DNA of 41,318 nt from Planctomycetota bacterium (GTDB taxonomy: Bacteria; Planctomycetota; Phycisphaerae; UBA1845), in contig JAJRSR010000005.1 in assembly GCA_024278695.1 (NCBI GenBank), forward strand, positions 1 through 41,318, in the 5' to 3' direction. Under the pieces are notes generated by a model that ran no database searches, was not told where the DNA came from, and saw only the letters and a program-made list of their open reading frames with translations. Of the stretch, positions 18,951 to 27,079 are shown one piece after another; positions within the stretch are counted from its first letter, which is position 1, and each line of letters begins with the position of its first letter. Both the position numbers and the translations under genes were made by a program.

Positions 18951-19793
18951 CTATTGAACCACGCGCACGCTGCCGTTGTGCGTTTGGACGGCCAGACGCT
19001 CGCCGCCGCCACCAATGGTTCCGGTCAGTCGCCGTTTGGTTGCTTCGATCGTCTGCATCGGTACGGCGCAACGAATCCCACCGTTATGAGTCTCGGCCAC
19101 AAAATCCATAGAGGTTGAATCGCTGACCATGATCTCCACGCCGCCATTGTGGGTCTCGACGCGCCCGCCAACCGCACCGCACTTGGTCAGGTCGGCCATA
19201 ATCGACCCGTTGTGGGTTTCCAAGTCGATCTCACGCCCGGAAAACGTCGCTTGGATGCCGCCGTTGTGCGTCGCCGCAACCAGCTTCATCCCAGACGTGT
19301 CGGCGTTGATCGTGCCGTTGTGGGTTTCAAAATTCAGATCGCCAGCCAAGTCGGAGATGCTGACATGCCCGTTATGCGTGGTGCCGCTGAGATCAATCTC
19401 GCTCGGCGCGTAGACATCAAACGAAACAGTGGCGTGCCACGCTGGCGACTTGATGCCCTTCCAACGGTATCCAATCTGCTGCGTGCCTGGGCCGCCGGGC
19501 TCGACAAAAACCACCAAGGCCTCCATCGCTGCGGCGGCGTCGGCTGCCGATTTGCCACGCGTCTTTTTCGTAACCGTGACGTAGGCGTCGCCGGTTGTGC
19601 CCGTGAAGTGAACGAACCCGTTGTGCGTGTTGACGTCAAGCCGCTTGAGGTCTGACGCATCCACGGCGATTCGCTCCGTGGTTTTCTCCGTCCAAACACC
19701 CCTGCCCCAATTCCCGTGAATGCTAATACAACCGACGCTCGACAGCGCCATACCAGCCACCAGCATACCCAGCACGCCCCGTCGCATGTTCAT
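18951..19793 (-). CDS. DUF4097-like beta-repeat lipoprotein with eight T-H-N-G motifs
   Basis: A 280-residue protein. The ATG at 19793 is supported by AGGGAG eight bases upstream; the frame runs open to 19922. The signal peptide ends SSVGC, a relaxed lipobox with Cys22. The mature protein contains eight T-H-N-G motifs at Thr56, 139, 157, 175, 193, 214, 235 and 271. The middle ones are spaced 18, 18, 18, 21 and 21 residues apart, each followed by a beta-strand pattern such as GGIQA or GSIMA. This is the right-handed beta-helix-like pattern of DUF4097 putative adhesins, here unusually regular. No enzyme motif is seen. The role at the cell surface is unknown; adhesion or sensing are guesses. Confidence 0.85.
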   Translation of the reverse strand: MNMRRGVLGMLVAGMALSSVGCISIHGNWGRGVWTEKTTERIAVDASDLKRLDVNTHNGFVHFTGTTGDAYVTVTKKTRGKSAADAAAAMEALVVFVEPGGPGTQQIGYRWKGIKSPAWHATVSFDVYAPSEIDLSGTTHNGHVSISDLAGDLNFETHNGTINADTSGMKLVAATHNGGIQATFSGREIDLETHNGSIMADLTKCGAVGGRVETHNGGVEIMVSDSTSMDFVAETHNGGIRCAVPMQTIEATKRRLTGTIGGGGERLAVQTHNGSVRVVQ

Positions 19794-19966
19794 CGCTAAC
19801 TCCCTGATAACCATTACCATTCGACGCGAGCGCGACGCCACGCCTTCCGCAGTCGAAGTCATTTCCAGCAACTCATTCGTAAAAGCGTACCGTATATTCC
19901 CGGTGCTGGTCGGCTTTGCCACGATATCTTACAGAATTGGTGCCGGGATCGGCGACGAGACGAACC

Positions 19967-21094
19967 CTAACGACGCCACGCACGCAGCAAAATCAAAAAT
20001 AGCGGCACGCCAACGATGGCCGTCACGACACCGATGGGGAGGGTCGCGCTACCAAGCTGTTGCCCAGACACCCACCCGGCGATTCGCATGGTCACCTGAG
20101 ACCCCCAATCGCACAAAATCAAAAACGCCCCACCCAACAGCGCCGACACCGGCAACAAAACCCGACAGTCCGAACCCACCAACAACCGCGCCATGTGCGG
20201 CACGACCAACCCGACAAACCCGATCGGCCCGCATTGACCGACGGCCGCGGCCACCGCGAGTGTACACGCACCCACGCAAATGACCTGCACACGGCGGATG
20301 CTCACGCCGCGCATGGTCGCAAGCTCATCACCAAGCCGGTATTGGTTGAGCGCCCGCGAAAGCACCACCACTGCAACCCACGCGGGAAGCATGAGCGGCA
20401 GCAACCGCGTCCCCGCGACCATCTCCACAGCGTCGAGCGAGCCCATCATCCAACGTACCATCGCGAAGGTCTGCCGTTGGCTCGACACGGACGTCACCAG
20501 CATCATCATGGCTGAACAAAACAACCCCATCGTCACACCAGCCAGCAGCAGTTCGTTTGAAGTTAACCGGCGTACCCCCGAGGCGATCAACATGACAATA
20601 CCCACCACCAACACCGCACCAGCAAAGGCCGACACCGCGAGCGAGGAAATGCCACCGAGTGACACAATCCAGCCGATCTTGATCGCGATCATCGCACCGA
20701 GTGAACCACCGCTGGCCACACCGAGCGTATAGGGCGTCGCCAAGGAGTTGCGAAACAGAATTTGAAACGTCGCCCCGCACAGCGCCAGTGTGATACCCAC
20801 CTGAAGCGCCAGCAGCGTGCGCGGCATGCGCTGGTCAAAAATCATACGTGCGGTCTGCGCAAAAACATCCCGCTCTGACTCGGAGACGGTGCCGTCACCG
20901 TCAAGATCAGCCCCACCGCGGTCGACCAACTCACTAGCCGAAATGACAATCCCCAACCGCGCCCGCCACGCATCTCGCCAGCCGAACCGCGACGATTCCG
21001 TACCCACGCCTGGACTCAGCAGCACCAACAGCAGCAAAAAAACCGCACAACCGCCGAGCCGCAGCCAATACCTTGATGGCGACAGCGCCGTCAT
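19967..21094 (-). CDS. BtuC/FecCD-type ABC importer permease with an EF-hand loop
   Basis: A 375-residue protein from the ATG at 21094, which overlaps the stop of the upstream ATPase gene (ATGA, 21091-21094). It has the FecCD pattern: RMPRTLLALQVGITLALCG, then NSLATPYTLGVASGGSLGA, about ten membrane helices in all, and the C-terminal CGPIGFVGLVVPHMARLLVG that couples to the ATPase. Between the first and second helices, in the loop expected outside the membrane, is DLDGDGTVSESE at residues 63-74, a perfect 12-residue EF-hand calcium loop (Asp63, Asp65, Asp67, Gly68, Glu74). Such a loop is not part of the standard family. Together with the next two genes it forms a vitamin B12, haem or siderophore importer; the substrate is unresolved. 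Confidence 0.9.
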   Translation of the reverse strand: MTALSPSRYWLRLGGCAVFLLLLVLLSPGVGTESSRFGWRDAWRARLGIVISASELVDRGGADLDGDGTVSESERDVFAQTARMIFDQRMPRTLLALQVGITLALCGATFQILFRNSLATPYTLGVASGGSLGAMIAIKIGWIVSLGGISSLAVSAFAGAVLVVGIVMLIASGVRRLTSNELLLAGVTMGLFCSAMMMLVTSVSSQRQTFAMVRWMMGSLDAVEMVAGTRLLPLMLPAWVAVVVLSRALNQYRLGDELATMRGVSIRRVQVICVGACTLAVAAAVGQCGPIGFVGLVVPHMARLLVGSDCRVLLPVSALLGGAFLILCDWGSQVTMRIAGWVSGQQLGSATLPIGVVTAIVGVPLFLILLRAWRR

Positions 21095-21894
21095 TGACGC
21101 CTCCCGGAAACCGGCGTAAGCCAGCCGGTGCCCGACGCCTGATCCGTCGCACACACCATCTCCACGCCGAAGACCCTGGAAAGAAGCGCCGGCGTCAGCA
21201 CATGCGTCGGCACACCAGCCGCAGCCACCGCCCCATCATCAAGCACAATCACATCCGTGCAAAACCTAGCGGCCAGATTCACATCGTGCGTCACCACCAC
21301 CACCGCCAGTGACTCGCGATCGGCCGTGTCACGCAGCAATTCGAAAATGCTCAGTTGATGTTTCAAATCCAAAGACGCGGTAGGTTCATCCAATAGCAGA
21401 ATGGAAGGCGTCTGCGCGAGGGCGGCCGCGACATGGACGCGCTGCGCCTCACCACCGGAAAGTGTACCCAGCTTGCGATCCGAAAACACAGCCGTCTCCG
21501 TCATCGACAACACCCGCTCGACCACGCGAACGTCCTCGCTCGATTCAAACAGACCAAACGACCGGTGCGGATAGCGCCCCATCAGGACGGTTTCACGAAC
21601 ACTGAGATCGGCATCACCCGACACGGCCTGCGGCACGAGTGCCATCAGCTTGGCGCGGTCCCGCACGACGAGATCGCGCAAACACTTACCGCCAAGCAAA
21701 ACCTCACCCGCGCTCGCCGTCAGAAGTCCGGCCATCAGCCGCAGCAACGTACTCTTGCCCGCCCCATTGGGACCAACGATCCCCCAGCACTGCCCGGACC
21801 GAATATCGAGCGTTACGGGACCGAGAAAGTTTGGACGCTCAGGAAAACCAACACGCACATCGCGCAACTGCAAGTTCGCTACGTCCACGCTCAC
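21091..21894 (-). CDS. ABC importer ATP-binding protein, FepC/BtuD type
   Basis: About 267 residues starting at the GTG at 21894, which overlaps the stop of the binding-protein gene (GTGA, 21891-21894). The longer frame to 22035 lies inside that gene and is not used. The Walker A motif is GIVGPNGAGKSTLL, the Q-loop is MALVPQ, the ABC signature is LSGGEAQRV, the Walker B is SILLLDEPTASLD and the switch His is in VVTHDVN. The C-terminal tail after VLTPALLSRVFGVEM is typical of iron-complex/B12 importers. The gene lies between the permease and binding-protein genes with both junctions overlapping, so all three form one tight operon. Confidence 0.93.
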   Translation of the reverse strand: MSVDVANLQLRDVRVGFPERPNFLGPVTLDIRSGQCWGIVGPNGAGKSTLLRLMAGLLTASAGEVLLGGKCLRDLVVRDRAKLMALVPQAVSGDADLSVRETVLMGRYPHRSFGLFESSEDVRVVERVLSMTETAVFSDRKLGTLSGGEAQRVHVAAALAQTPSILLLDEPTASLDLKHQLSIFELLRDTADRESLAVVVVTHDVNLAARFCTDVIVLDDGAVAAAGVPTHVLTPALLSRVFGVEMVCATDQASGTGWLTPVSGRRQ

Positions 21895-22754
21895 TTCGAT
21901 GGCTCCGGATGCAACAACCGTGCGACCTGCTCGACAATCTTCGCGAAACGCGGTGAGGGCATCAGGCTGTGATCGGCCGTGATGATGTAGATGCGGTCGT
22001 TCGCCACGGCCGGCACCGTGCCCATCGCACGCCACTCGCGCCGAAGCGACGCCAGCTTCTCGGGCGACGCCTCCGTGCCCGGCATGAACTCGATAATCAC
22101 ATCCGGTCGTTGCGCGGCGATGCTTTCAGGGCTTACCTGTGGGTAGGTCATGTCCAGATGCCCGAACACGTTTTCACCGCCGGCAATCTCGATCATCTCA
22201 TCGAGAAACGCACCATGCGAGGATGTCAGAATGTTGGCCAGCTTGCCGCGCAGCCTCGATACCGTCACGAAGACGCGCGGCTTCTTCTTTCCGGCGACGC
22301 GTTGTCGAACCGCGTTCAGCCGTGACTCAAACGACGCCACCAACGCCTCGGCCGCGTCTTGACGATCCAAACGCTTGCCAAGCTCACGCACGCATTGACC
22401 AATGCCCGCGATGGTATCCGTCTCATCGAAAAAGATGCGCACGTTCAAGCTATGGGCCAACCGCTCCACCGACTGGTTGCGACCGCGCAGCACAATCAGA
22501 TCGGGCCTCAAGATGACAATTTTCTCCAAGTCGGCATCAAACAAGCCGCCAACCCGAGCGCGCTGTGCCAACTCCGGCGGGTACACACAAAACTTGCTCA
22601 CCCCCACCAGCCGATCACACGCACCCAGCGCGCAAACAATCTCAGCAGCATGTGGCGCGATGGTAATGATGCGCTGCGCCGGGGCGTCCACAGCGCGTAC
22701 GACAGGTACAGAAAAAGCCAACACGAACCACCAAATCACACGCGGTTTCAGCAT
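21891..22754 (-). CDS. Periplasmic substrate-binding protein, BtuF/FecB (TroA) fold
   Basis: A 287-residue protein with a signal peptide (ending near VVRAVDAPAQ) and no lipobox. The mature start RIITIAPHAAEIVCALGACDRLVGVSKFCVYPPE is the class III binding-protein pattern shared by BtuF and related proteins. Later there is KIVILRPDLIVLRG, the central helix, and a C-terminal lobe with GGENVFGH and RPDVIIEFMPG. The ligand could be cobalamin, haem or a siderophore; BtuF-like similarity at the start favours a corrinoid. I looked for a B12-box motif in the 179 bases upstream and found none. First gene of the three-gene importer operon. Confidence 0.88.
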   Translation of the reverse strand: MLKPRVIWWFVLAFSVPVVRAVDAPAQRIITIAPHAAEIVCALGACDRLVGVSKFCVYPPELAQRARVGGLFDADLEKIVILRPDLIVLRGRNQSVERLAHSLNVRIFFDETDTIAGIGQCVRELGKRLDRQDAAEALVASFESRLNAVRQRVAGKKKPRVFVTVSRLRGKLANILTSSHGAFLDEMIEIAGGENVFGHLDMTYPQVSPESIAAQRPDVIIEFMPGTEASPEKLASLRREWRAMGTVPAVANDRIYIITADHSLMPSPRFAKIVEQVARLLHPEPSK

Positions 22755-22821
22755 ACGCCTATCGTATGACGACAGGCGAACCCATGCAAAGCCAAGGCAC
22801 GCAGCTCAAGGGGTGAACGGG

Positions 22822-22857
22822 TGCCCCATGCTTCGGGTACGCCCGAAAGGTGGGGGA
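22822..22857. repeat. Intergenic palindromic repeat, copy 1
   Basis: A 36-base imperfect palindrome with outer arms TGCCCCA/TGGGGGA, inner arms CTTCGGG/CCCGAAA and loop TACG. It differs from copy 3 at two positions and has the same orientation. It lies between the SPFH-propeller gene end and the importer operon. Confidence 0.85.
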
Positions 22858-22933
22858 CGAACCGACAGCACCAAGACCTGCGTGAACTCACGAACTGACG
22901 ACAACCGCCCGGCATGGGCGCTATCGTGAAATA

Positions 22934-24700
22934 CTAGACCCGGGGCACCAAACACACGTCTTGCACGCTTCGTCCCGTGAGGCTCGATACCGGAATCGTG
23001 CCGTGCGGCTGTCCCGGCTTGTTCGGAGCCCAACAGATGATCCGATCACGAATGTCAGACGTCGCCACGATCAGATCAGCCGCGACCTCGGCCCGGCGCA
23101 GCGTCTGACCACCCGCTTCATACTCGCACAAGAAACTGTCACCGAGCACGCGTGCGCGAACACTCAAGGAGGTGTCCGTGTAGATGAGCCGCTTCACGCC
23201 GCCGCCGTCGAGCACGCAGATTGACTCGGCCGCCCGCCGTGACCCACGATGAAGCCGCTCGGGGTCGTCGTGTTGACCGTGCGTCCATAGCAACACATCA
23301 CCGTCGCTGTTACCCGCAAACACGCCATCACCCGTCACGCACAGCGCCGTGATTGCGTCCGCACTGCCCGTATAGACATGGCTCGGATGATCCACGGCGT
23401 CGGGTCGCCAGACAATCACGCGGTCATCCACAGCGCAATACAACGAACCACCATAAGCGCAAACACCGCGGACCGTCTTCGCGCCGCCCGTCAACGCCTC
23501 AAACAACACCTGACCATGACCCGGATCATCCGCGCGCCACTGGTACAAGCCGAGCTCGGAATGCGCACCGTAGATCGAATCACCCAAAAGCGCCGCTGAA
23601 TTAAACCCGCCGCGAACGGAACGGGCGTGGTCGACAGTATAGGTAGGGTCCAGCTCGGACTGATCGAGCCGCAACGAATAAATCCCCGTCGCAGCCCCAA
23701 GCAGTAGCACCGGCGAACCCGTTTCACCAAGCACGCACTGAACCGATCGCACGCCACCGACAGCCCCGGACACCGTGAGCCTACGCTTCGGCGCAGCGAA
23801 GTCACCCGGCTTATAAAACAGCAGCTCTGCACCGGCGGCCACCACAATCCACTCGGTCGCATTCGCAGCGATCTGAGAAGAAAAGAGCGCCGTATAGAGC
23901 TCACCGCGCTGCTTTTCGGAAAACGTCTTGATTAAGCCGGAAAACGCCGCGCCCGGAGAGTCGGCGGCCAGCGCCGTCAGCCGCTCCAGCAAACCGGTGA
24001 GATGATCGACATGCTCGCGCTGCGCTGCGGCCAGCGCCGTACGCAGTTCACGAGAAGCCTCGTGCTCGACCGTCTTGCGGACAGCCTCCTCCCGCGATAC
24101 CTGCACACGCCGCACCGCATCCGACTCGAACCGAACATCCACGCCCCCCTCGATCACAAGCCCGGCCTCGAAGCATGTCCCTTGCAACGCCTTGGCCACG
24201 GTACCCGCGACCTGTTCCGCCGCACGCCCATCAACCAGAGACGCCGCCTCACAATCCCCGGCCGCATCAACCAACCCCAGCCGCAGGGACGGCGATAAAT
24301 AGCGCAACAGGTCCACCGTGTTAATCGTCCGCCGCGAGCCGAGTACCGTCTTTCGAAACGTCGCAAGATCGCCGCGTTCGGGAATCACACCCACACGGAT
24401 TCCCACGGTCGCGACGCATCGGAAACCATCCTGGCTCGTCACCACACATTCATCGAACGCGAGTGCCATCGGCGTGACGCGAACGAAGAACACATCTTCC
24501 ACACCGCCGTCGCCTTCCACCACCTGGCCCGGGCGAACCAACACCTGCCCGCCGGACGCCTTAGTCACCAGCGCAGACCAAGCCGCCGGTAGATCAACCC
24601 GGCGTCGCATCAGACCGAACAGATCATCACCGGGAACCAACAACGCAGCGTGATCGACGCCGTCGAAGAAAACTTGTAGATCAATCTTGCTGCCGCTCAT
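22934..24700 (-). CDS. SPFH-like domain plus coiled coil plus WD-like beta-propeller protein
   Basis: A 588-residue protein from the ATG at 24700. Residues about 50-200 resemble a cytosolic SPFH (band 7) domain: GGQVLVRPGQVVEGDGGVED, beta strands with FFVRVTPMALAF, SQDGFRCVATVGIRV, and a helical segment after TINTVDLLRYL. A charged helical region follows (about 205-275, HEASRELRTALAAAQREH). The C-terminal half is a chain of WD-like blades, for example ITALCVTGDGVFAGNSDGD followed by VLLW, and IYGAHSELGLYQW. No signal peptide or membrane helix is seen. It is the last gene of the ESCRT-like operon, 125 bases after the MIT-AAA ATPase, and could be an adaptor or membrane-domain organiser. The SPFH assignment is by eye and less certain than the propeller. 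Confidence 0.68.
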   Translation of the reverse strand: MSGSKIDLQVFFDGVDHAALLVPGDDLFGLMRRRVDLPAAWSALVTKASGGQVLVRPGQVVEGDGGVEDVFFVRVTPMALAFDECVVTSQDGFRCVATVGIRVGVIPERGDLATFRKTVLGSRRTINTVDLLRYLSPSLRLGLVDAAGDCEAASLVDGRAAEQVAGTVAKALQGTCFEAGLVIEGGVDVRFESDAVRRVQVSREEAVRKTVEHEASRELRTALAAAQREHVDHLTGLLERLTALAADSPGAAFSGLIKTFSEKQRGELYTALFSSQIAANATEWIVVAAGAELLFYKPGDFAAPKRRLTVSGAVGGVRSVQCVLGETGSPVLLLGAATGIYSLRLDQSELDPTYTVDHARSVRGGFNSAALLGDSIYGAHSELGLYQWRADDPGHGQVLFEALTGGAKTVRGVCAYGGSLYCAVDDRVIVWRPDAVDHPSHVYTGSADAITALCVTGDGVFAGNSDGDVLLWTHGQHDDPERLHRGSRRAAESICVLDGGGVKRLIYTDTSLSVRARVLGDSFLCEYEAGGQTLRRAEVAADLIVATSDIRDRIICWAPNKPGQPHGTIPVSSLTGRSVQDVCLVPRV

Positions 24701-24825
24701 GGTGACTTTCTGATGATGTACTTCGTGCACTCATGGGCACCCCCGTGCGCTCACGGTGTACCTTCGTGCGTGGCACGCAGCCCTAACCTCACCCTGGTAT
24801 TCGCAAATCCCCAGACGCTATTCCA

Positions 24826-25974
24826 CTATTTTGATTGCGAAGCGGGCTTTCCCTGGCCGTCGAACGTCTCAAACCGGACCAGGTCGGCCGGGTTGACCGA
24901 CGGTGCCGTCTCCTCGATCACGGCCAGCACGTCCTTCATTTCGATCATACGGGGCTCACCGCCGGCGACGGCCTCCATGAACGGTTTTTGCGCGGCCTGT
25001 GCCGCGATGTTCTTAATATCCGCACCGCTATACCCCACGAGCCGATCGCAAAGCGCCCCATAGTCCACATCTACAGCGAGCGGGCGACCGTCAAAGTAGA
25101 TTTCCAACAACCGGTACCGCGCCGGCGCGTCAGGCAGGTCCACATAGATTTTTGCGTCGAGCCGCCCCGGACGAAGCATCGCCTCGTCCAGCATCCACGG
25201 CCGGTTCGTCGCGCCGATAAAAAGCAGCGCCCGACCGGCCTTGCGATCAAACCCCTCAAGCTCCTGCAAAATCTGAGGGACCACGCGTTGCATCACGCTC
25301 GAACTGTCGCTCTTACGCTTGGGCACCAGCGCTTCGATCTCATCCAAAAAGATCACGGCCGTCGGCTCGGCCTTGGCCGCCTCAAACAGCTTCCGCACGT
25401 TTTGCTCCGCCTCACCGACCCACTTGCTCAGCATCTGCGCGGGCGACACGACGAAAAACGTCGCATCAATCTCGTGGGCGATGGCCCGGGCGATCATCGT
25501 CTTGCCCGTCCCCGGCGGGCCATACAACAACACGCCGCCGCCCGTGCCAATGCCGTAACGCTGCGCCAGCTCCGGATGCATGAACGGATAGATCATCTTC
25601 AGCCGGATTTCTTCCTTCACGTCTTCGAGCCCGGCGATATCATCAAAGCCGATGTCCGGCTTTTCCTTGACGATCCAGTCCGAGGCGTCCGCGCCGGAGT
25701 CGCCCTCCTTTTCACCCTGACGCGCGGTGACCGGTCGGCGTCCCTTGCCGCCGGACTTATGCTGCGCGTCGCTATCCTTGGCCAGGTCAATCAACTCGGC
25801 CGCCAGCTCCTCATGCTGACGCCGCGCCTCGGGCGACTTCGCGGCCTCGGCCAGTTCAATCAGACACTCGGCCGCATCCACCAGATAAGTCTTTGCGGCC
25901 AGGAAATCACCATTCTTGTAAGAGGCAACGCCCTTGGTCTTGAGCCGTTCAAATGTAGAAAAGGATACGGTCAT
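24826..25974 (-). CDS. MIT-like domain AAA ATPase of the Vps4/spastin clade
   Basis: A 382-residue protein from the ATG at 25974. Residues 5-70 are a three-helix segment with the MIT pattern (ASYKNGDFLAAKTY, then helices through LIDLAK). After a charged linker comes one AAA domain: Walker A GPPGTGKT (152-159), pore-loop 1 SKWVGEAE (Lys184-Trp185), Walker B IFLDE (208-212), sensor-1 Asn257 in GATNRPWMLDEAM, and arginine fingers in RPGR (268-271). SKWVGE and ATNRPWxLDEA are hallmarks of the meiotic/Vps4 clade rather than FtsH or ClpX. The end, SVNPADLVRFETF, resembles the C-terminal helix of Vps4, katanin and spastin. By family knowledge it should remodel ESCRT-III-like filaments. It lies 45 bases downstream of an ESCRT-III-like gene. 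Confidence 0.85.
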   Translation of the reverse strand: MTVSFSTFERLKTKGVASYKNGDFLAAKTYLVDAAECLIELAEAAKSPEARRQHEELAAELIDLAKDSDAQHKSGGKGRRPVTARQGEKEGDSGADASDWIVKEKPDIGFDDIAGLEDVKEEIRLKMIYPFMHPELAQRYGIGTGGGVLLYGPPGTGKTMIARAIAHEIDATFFVVSPAQMLSKWVGEAEQNVRKLFEAAKAEPTAVIFLDEIEALVPKRKSDSSSVMQRVVPQILQELEGFDRKAGRALLFIGATNRPWMLDEAMLRPGRLDAKIYVDLPDAPARYRLLEIYFDGRPLAVDVDYGALCDRLVGYSGADIKNIAAQAAQKPFMEAVAGGEPRMIEMKDVLAVIEETAPSVNPADLVRFETFDGQGKPASQSK

Positions 25975-26019
25975 GGTGTTTCGCAACGTCGTGCCCGACG
26001 CAATCTTCGGCGTTTGGAA

Positions 26020-26628
26020 TTACTTTTGCTTCTCACCCGGAGCCTTGAGTGAATCCAACTCCGCCCGGAGACCGGCCAACTTGTCCAGTTCCTTTTGATG
26101 CTCGGCCTCGGTCTCGGCGTCGATCAGACGATCAATCTCAGCATCGCTCACAACCTCCGACGCACCGGACATCTCCGCGTCTTGGGCGGCCATGTCTTCT
26201 ACGGAATCGAGGAACATGTCCATACGTTCCTCCATCGTCTGCGATTGGACCATCGCCTTTTCCCAATCGCCCTGGGTTTTCACCAAGTCGGTCTCACCGA
26301 AGAGCTTACTGATCTCAGAAGCCATCATCCCCATCGCACCGGCGAAATCCGCAGACGCCTCAGCCTGCCGCTTGATGAGCAGCGCGTTCTTCACGGAAAG
26401 CAACTGCCGCTCGAGCATTTTTCGAACTGTGGCCGTCTTCTTCAGCGAGTTACGGATGAAATTGTACTGCCCGGTGTCGCCGATCTTCTTGGCGTGCTGC
26501 GCGTTCTTGATGAACTCATCCTGAAACTTCGCCTGCTCGCGAATCGACTTCTCAATCCGGCGGATGCCCTGACGAATCTTGATGTCGCGCTCGATCCGAC
26601 GCTCTTCCGATGATTTGAACAATCCCAT
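26020..26628 (-). CDS. ESCRT-III-like coiled-coil protein with a MIM1-like C-terminus
   Basis: A 202-residue protein from the ATG at 26628 (AGAGGC upstream). It is laid out like a CHMP/Snf7 protein. There is a short hydrophobic N-terminus (MGLFK), a strongly basic helix (residues 8-50, RRIERDIKIRQGIRRIEKS), a second helix with the local signature MLERQL (71-76), then GAMGMMASEISKLF (97-110). An acidic regulatory tail follows (from about 120, ERMDMFLDSVEDMAAQD and DAEIDRLIDAETEAE). The last helix ends LRAELDSLK (187-195), which matches the Leu-x-x-x-Leu-x-x-Leu-Lys spacing of MIM1 sequences that bind MIT domains. The adjacent gene encodes an MIT-like AAA ATPase. No PspA/Vipp1-type N-terminus is seen. 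Function inferred: membrane-associated filament. Confidence 0.76.
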   Translation of the reverse strand: MGLFKSSEERRIERDIKIRQGIRRIEKSIREQAKFQDEFIKNAQHAKKIGDTGQYNFIRNSLKKTATVRKMLERQLLSVKNALLIKRQAEASADFAGAMGMMASEISKLFGETDLVKTQGDWEKAMVQSQTMEERMDMFLDSVEDMAAQDAEMSGASEVVSDAEIDRLIDAETEAEHQKELDKLAGLRAELDSLKAPGEKQK

Positions 26629-26679
26629 AATAACTGCCTCTACAATCGAAGAGCGACCCACCGTCCAACGCCAACCGGG

Positions 26680-26715
26680 TGCCCCATGCTTCGCGTACGC
26701 CCGAAGGGTAGGGGA
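26680..26715. repeat. Intergenic palindromic repeat, copy 2
   Basis: The 36-base repeat again, three differences from copy 3. Inner arms CTTCGCG/CCCGAAG and outer arms TGCCCCA/TAGGGGA are less perfect. It lies 52 bases upstream of the ESCRT-III-like gene at 26020-26628, in the same orientation as copies 1 and 3. Confidence 0.83.
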
Positions 26716-26775
26716 CGGACCGCACATCACTCAACGCAGGTGCCCCAAACTTCGCCACCGACGAAGCACGGGTGG

Positions 26776-26795
26776 CCCATGGCTTCAGCCGTGGG
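26776..26795. repeat. Related hairpin repeat
   Basis: CCCATGGC, loop TTCA, GCCGTGGG: an eight-base stem with one T-G wobble. Like the 36-base family it is followed by GGGGACG and CGAACCG, so it is probably a diverged relative. It sits in the PspC to ESCRT-III-like spacer, which is 244 bases and holds two hairpins. Confidence 0.7.
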
Positions 26796-26872
26796 GGACG
26801 CGAACCGAACGCTATTCGACGCCCCCACCTCCAAAAAGGTGAACCATCCAATAGATTCGCTACCCGCGTTTC

Positions 26873-27079
26873 CTAGTAATACTCACGCTCCGGAATCAAG
26901 ATCCACAACAACACGTAAACGAAGATCCCGGGAAAGCCCGCCGAAAAAATCGACAGCAACACATACCCAACGCGCACGGCCGTCGGATCAATACCGAAGT
27001 ATTCTCCCAGCCCACCGCACACGCCGGCCACCTGCCGGTTGGCCGCGCTTCGACGCAAAACATTTCCCGATGAACTCAT
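26873..27079 (-). CDS. pspC: PspC-domain membrane protein
   Basis: A 68-residue protein; the ATG at 27079 is fixed by AGGTAGG six bases upstream, and the longer frame to 27193 runs through the palindromic repeat. The PspC pattern is complete: an amphipathic basic start, VAGVCGGLGEYFGIDPTAVRVGY, a helix VLLSIFSAGFPGIFVYVLLWILIP, and a short charged tail. PspC proteins sit in the cytoplasmic membrane and signal or bind during phage-shock envelope stress. Its place between two ESCRT-III-like genes is notable because PspA and Vipp1, the classical Psp effectors, themselves belong to the ESCRT-III superfamily. Confidence 0.9.
   Translation of the reverse strand: MSSSGNVLRRSAANRQVAGVCGGLGEYFGIDPTAVRVGYVLLSIFSAGFPGIFVYVLLWILIPEREYY

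Noticed and set aside
22755-22933. Possible cobalamin riboswitch upstream of the importer operon
   Set aside because: No B12-box-like motif is seen on the minus strand; the spacer contains the palindromic repeat instead.
24835-26052. Long plus-strand open frame (405 codons) opposite the AAA ATPase gene
   Set aside because: Antisense shadow; the minus-strand frame carries intact Walker, sensor and MIT features.
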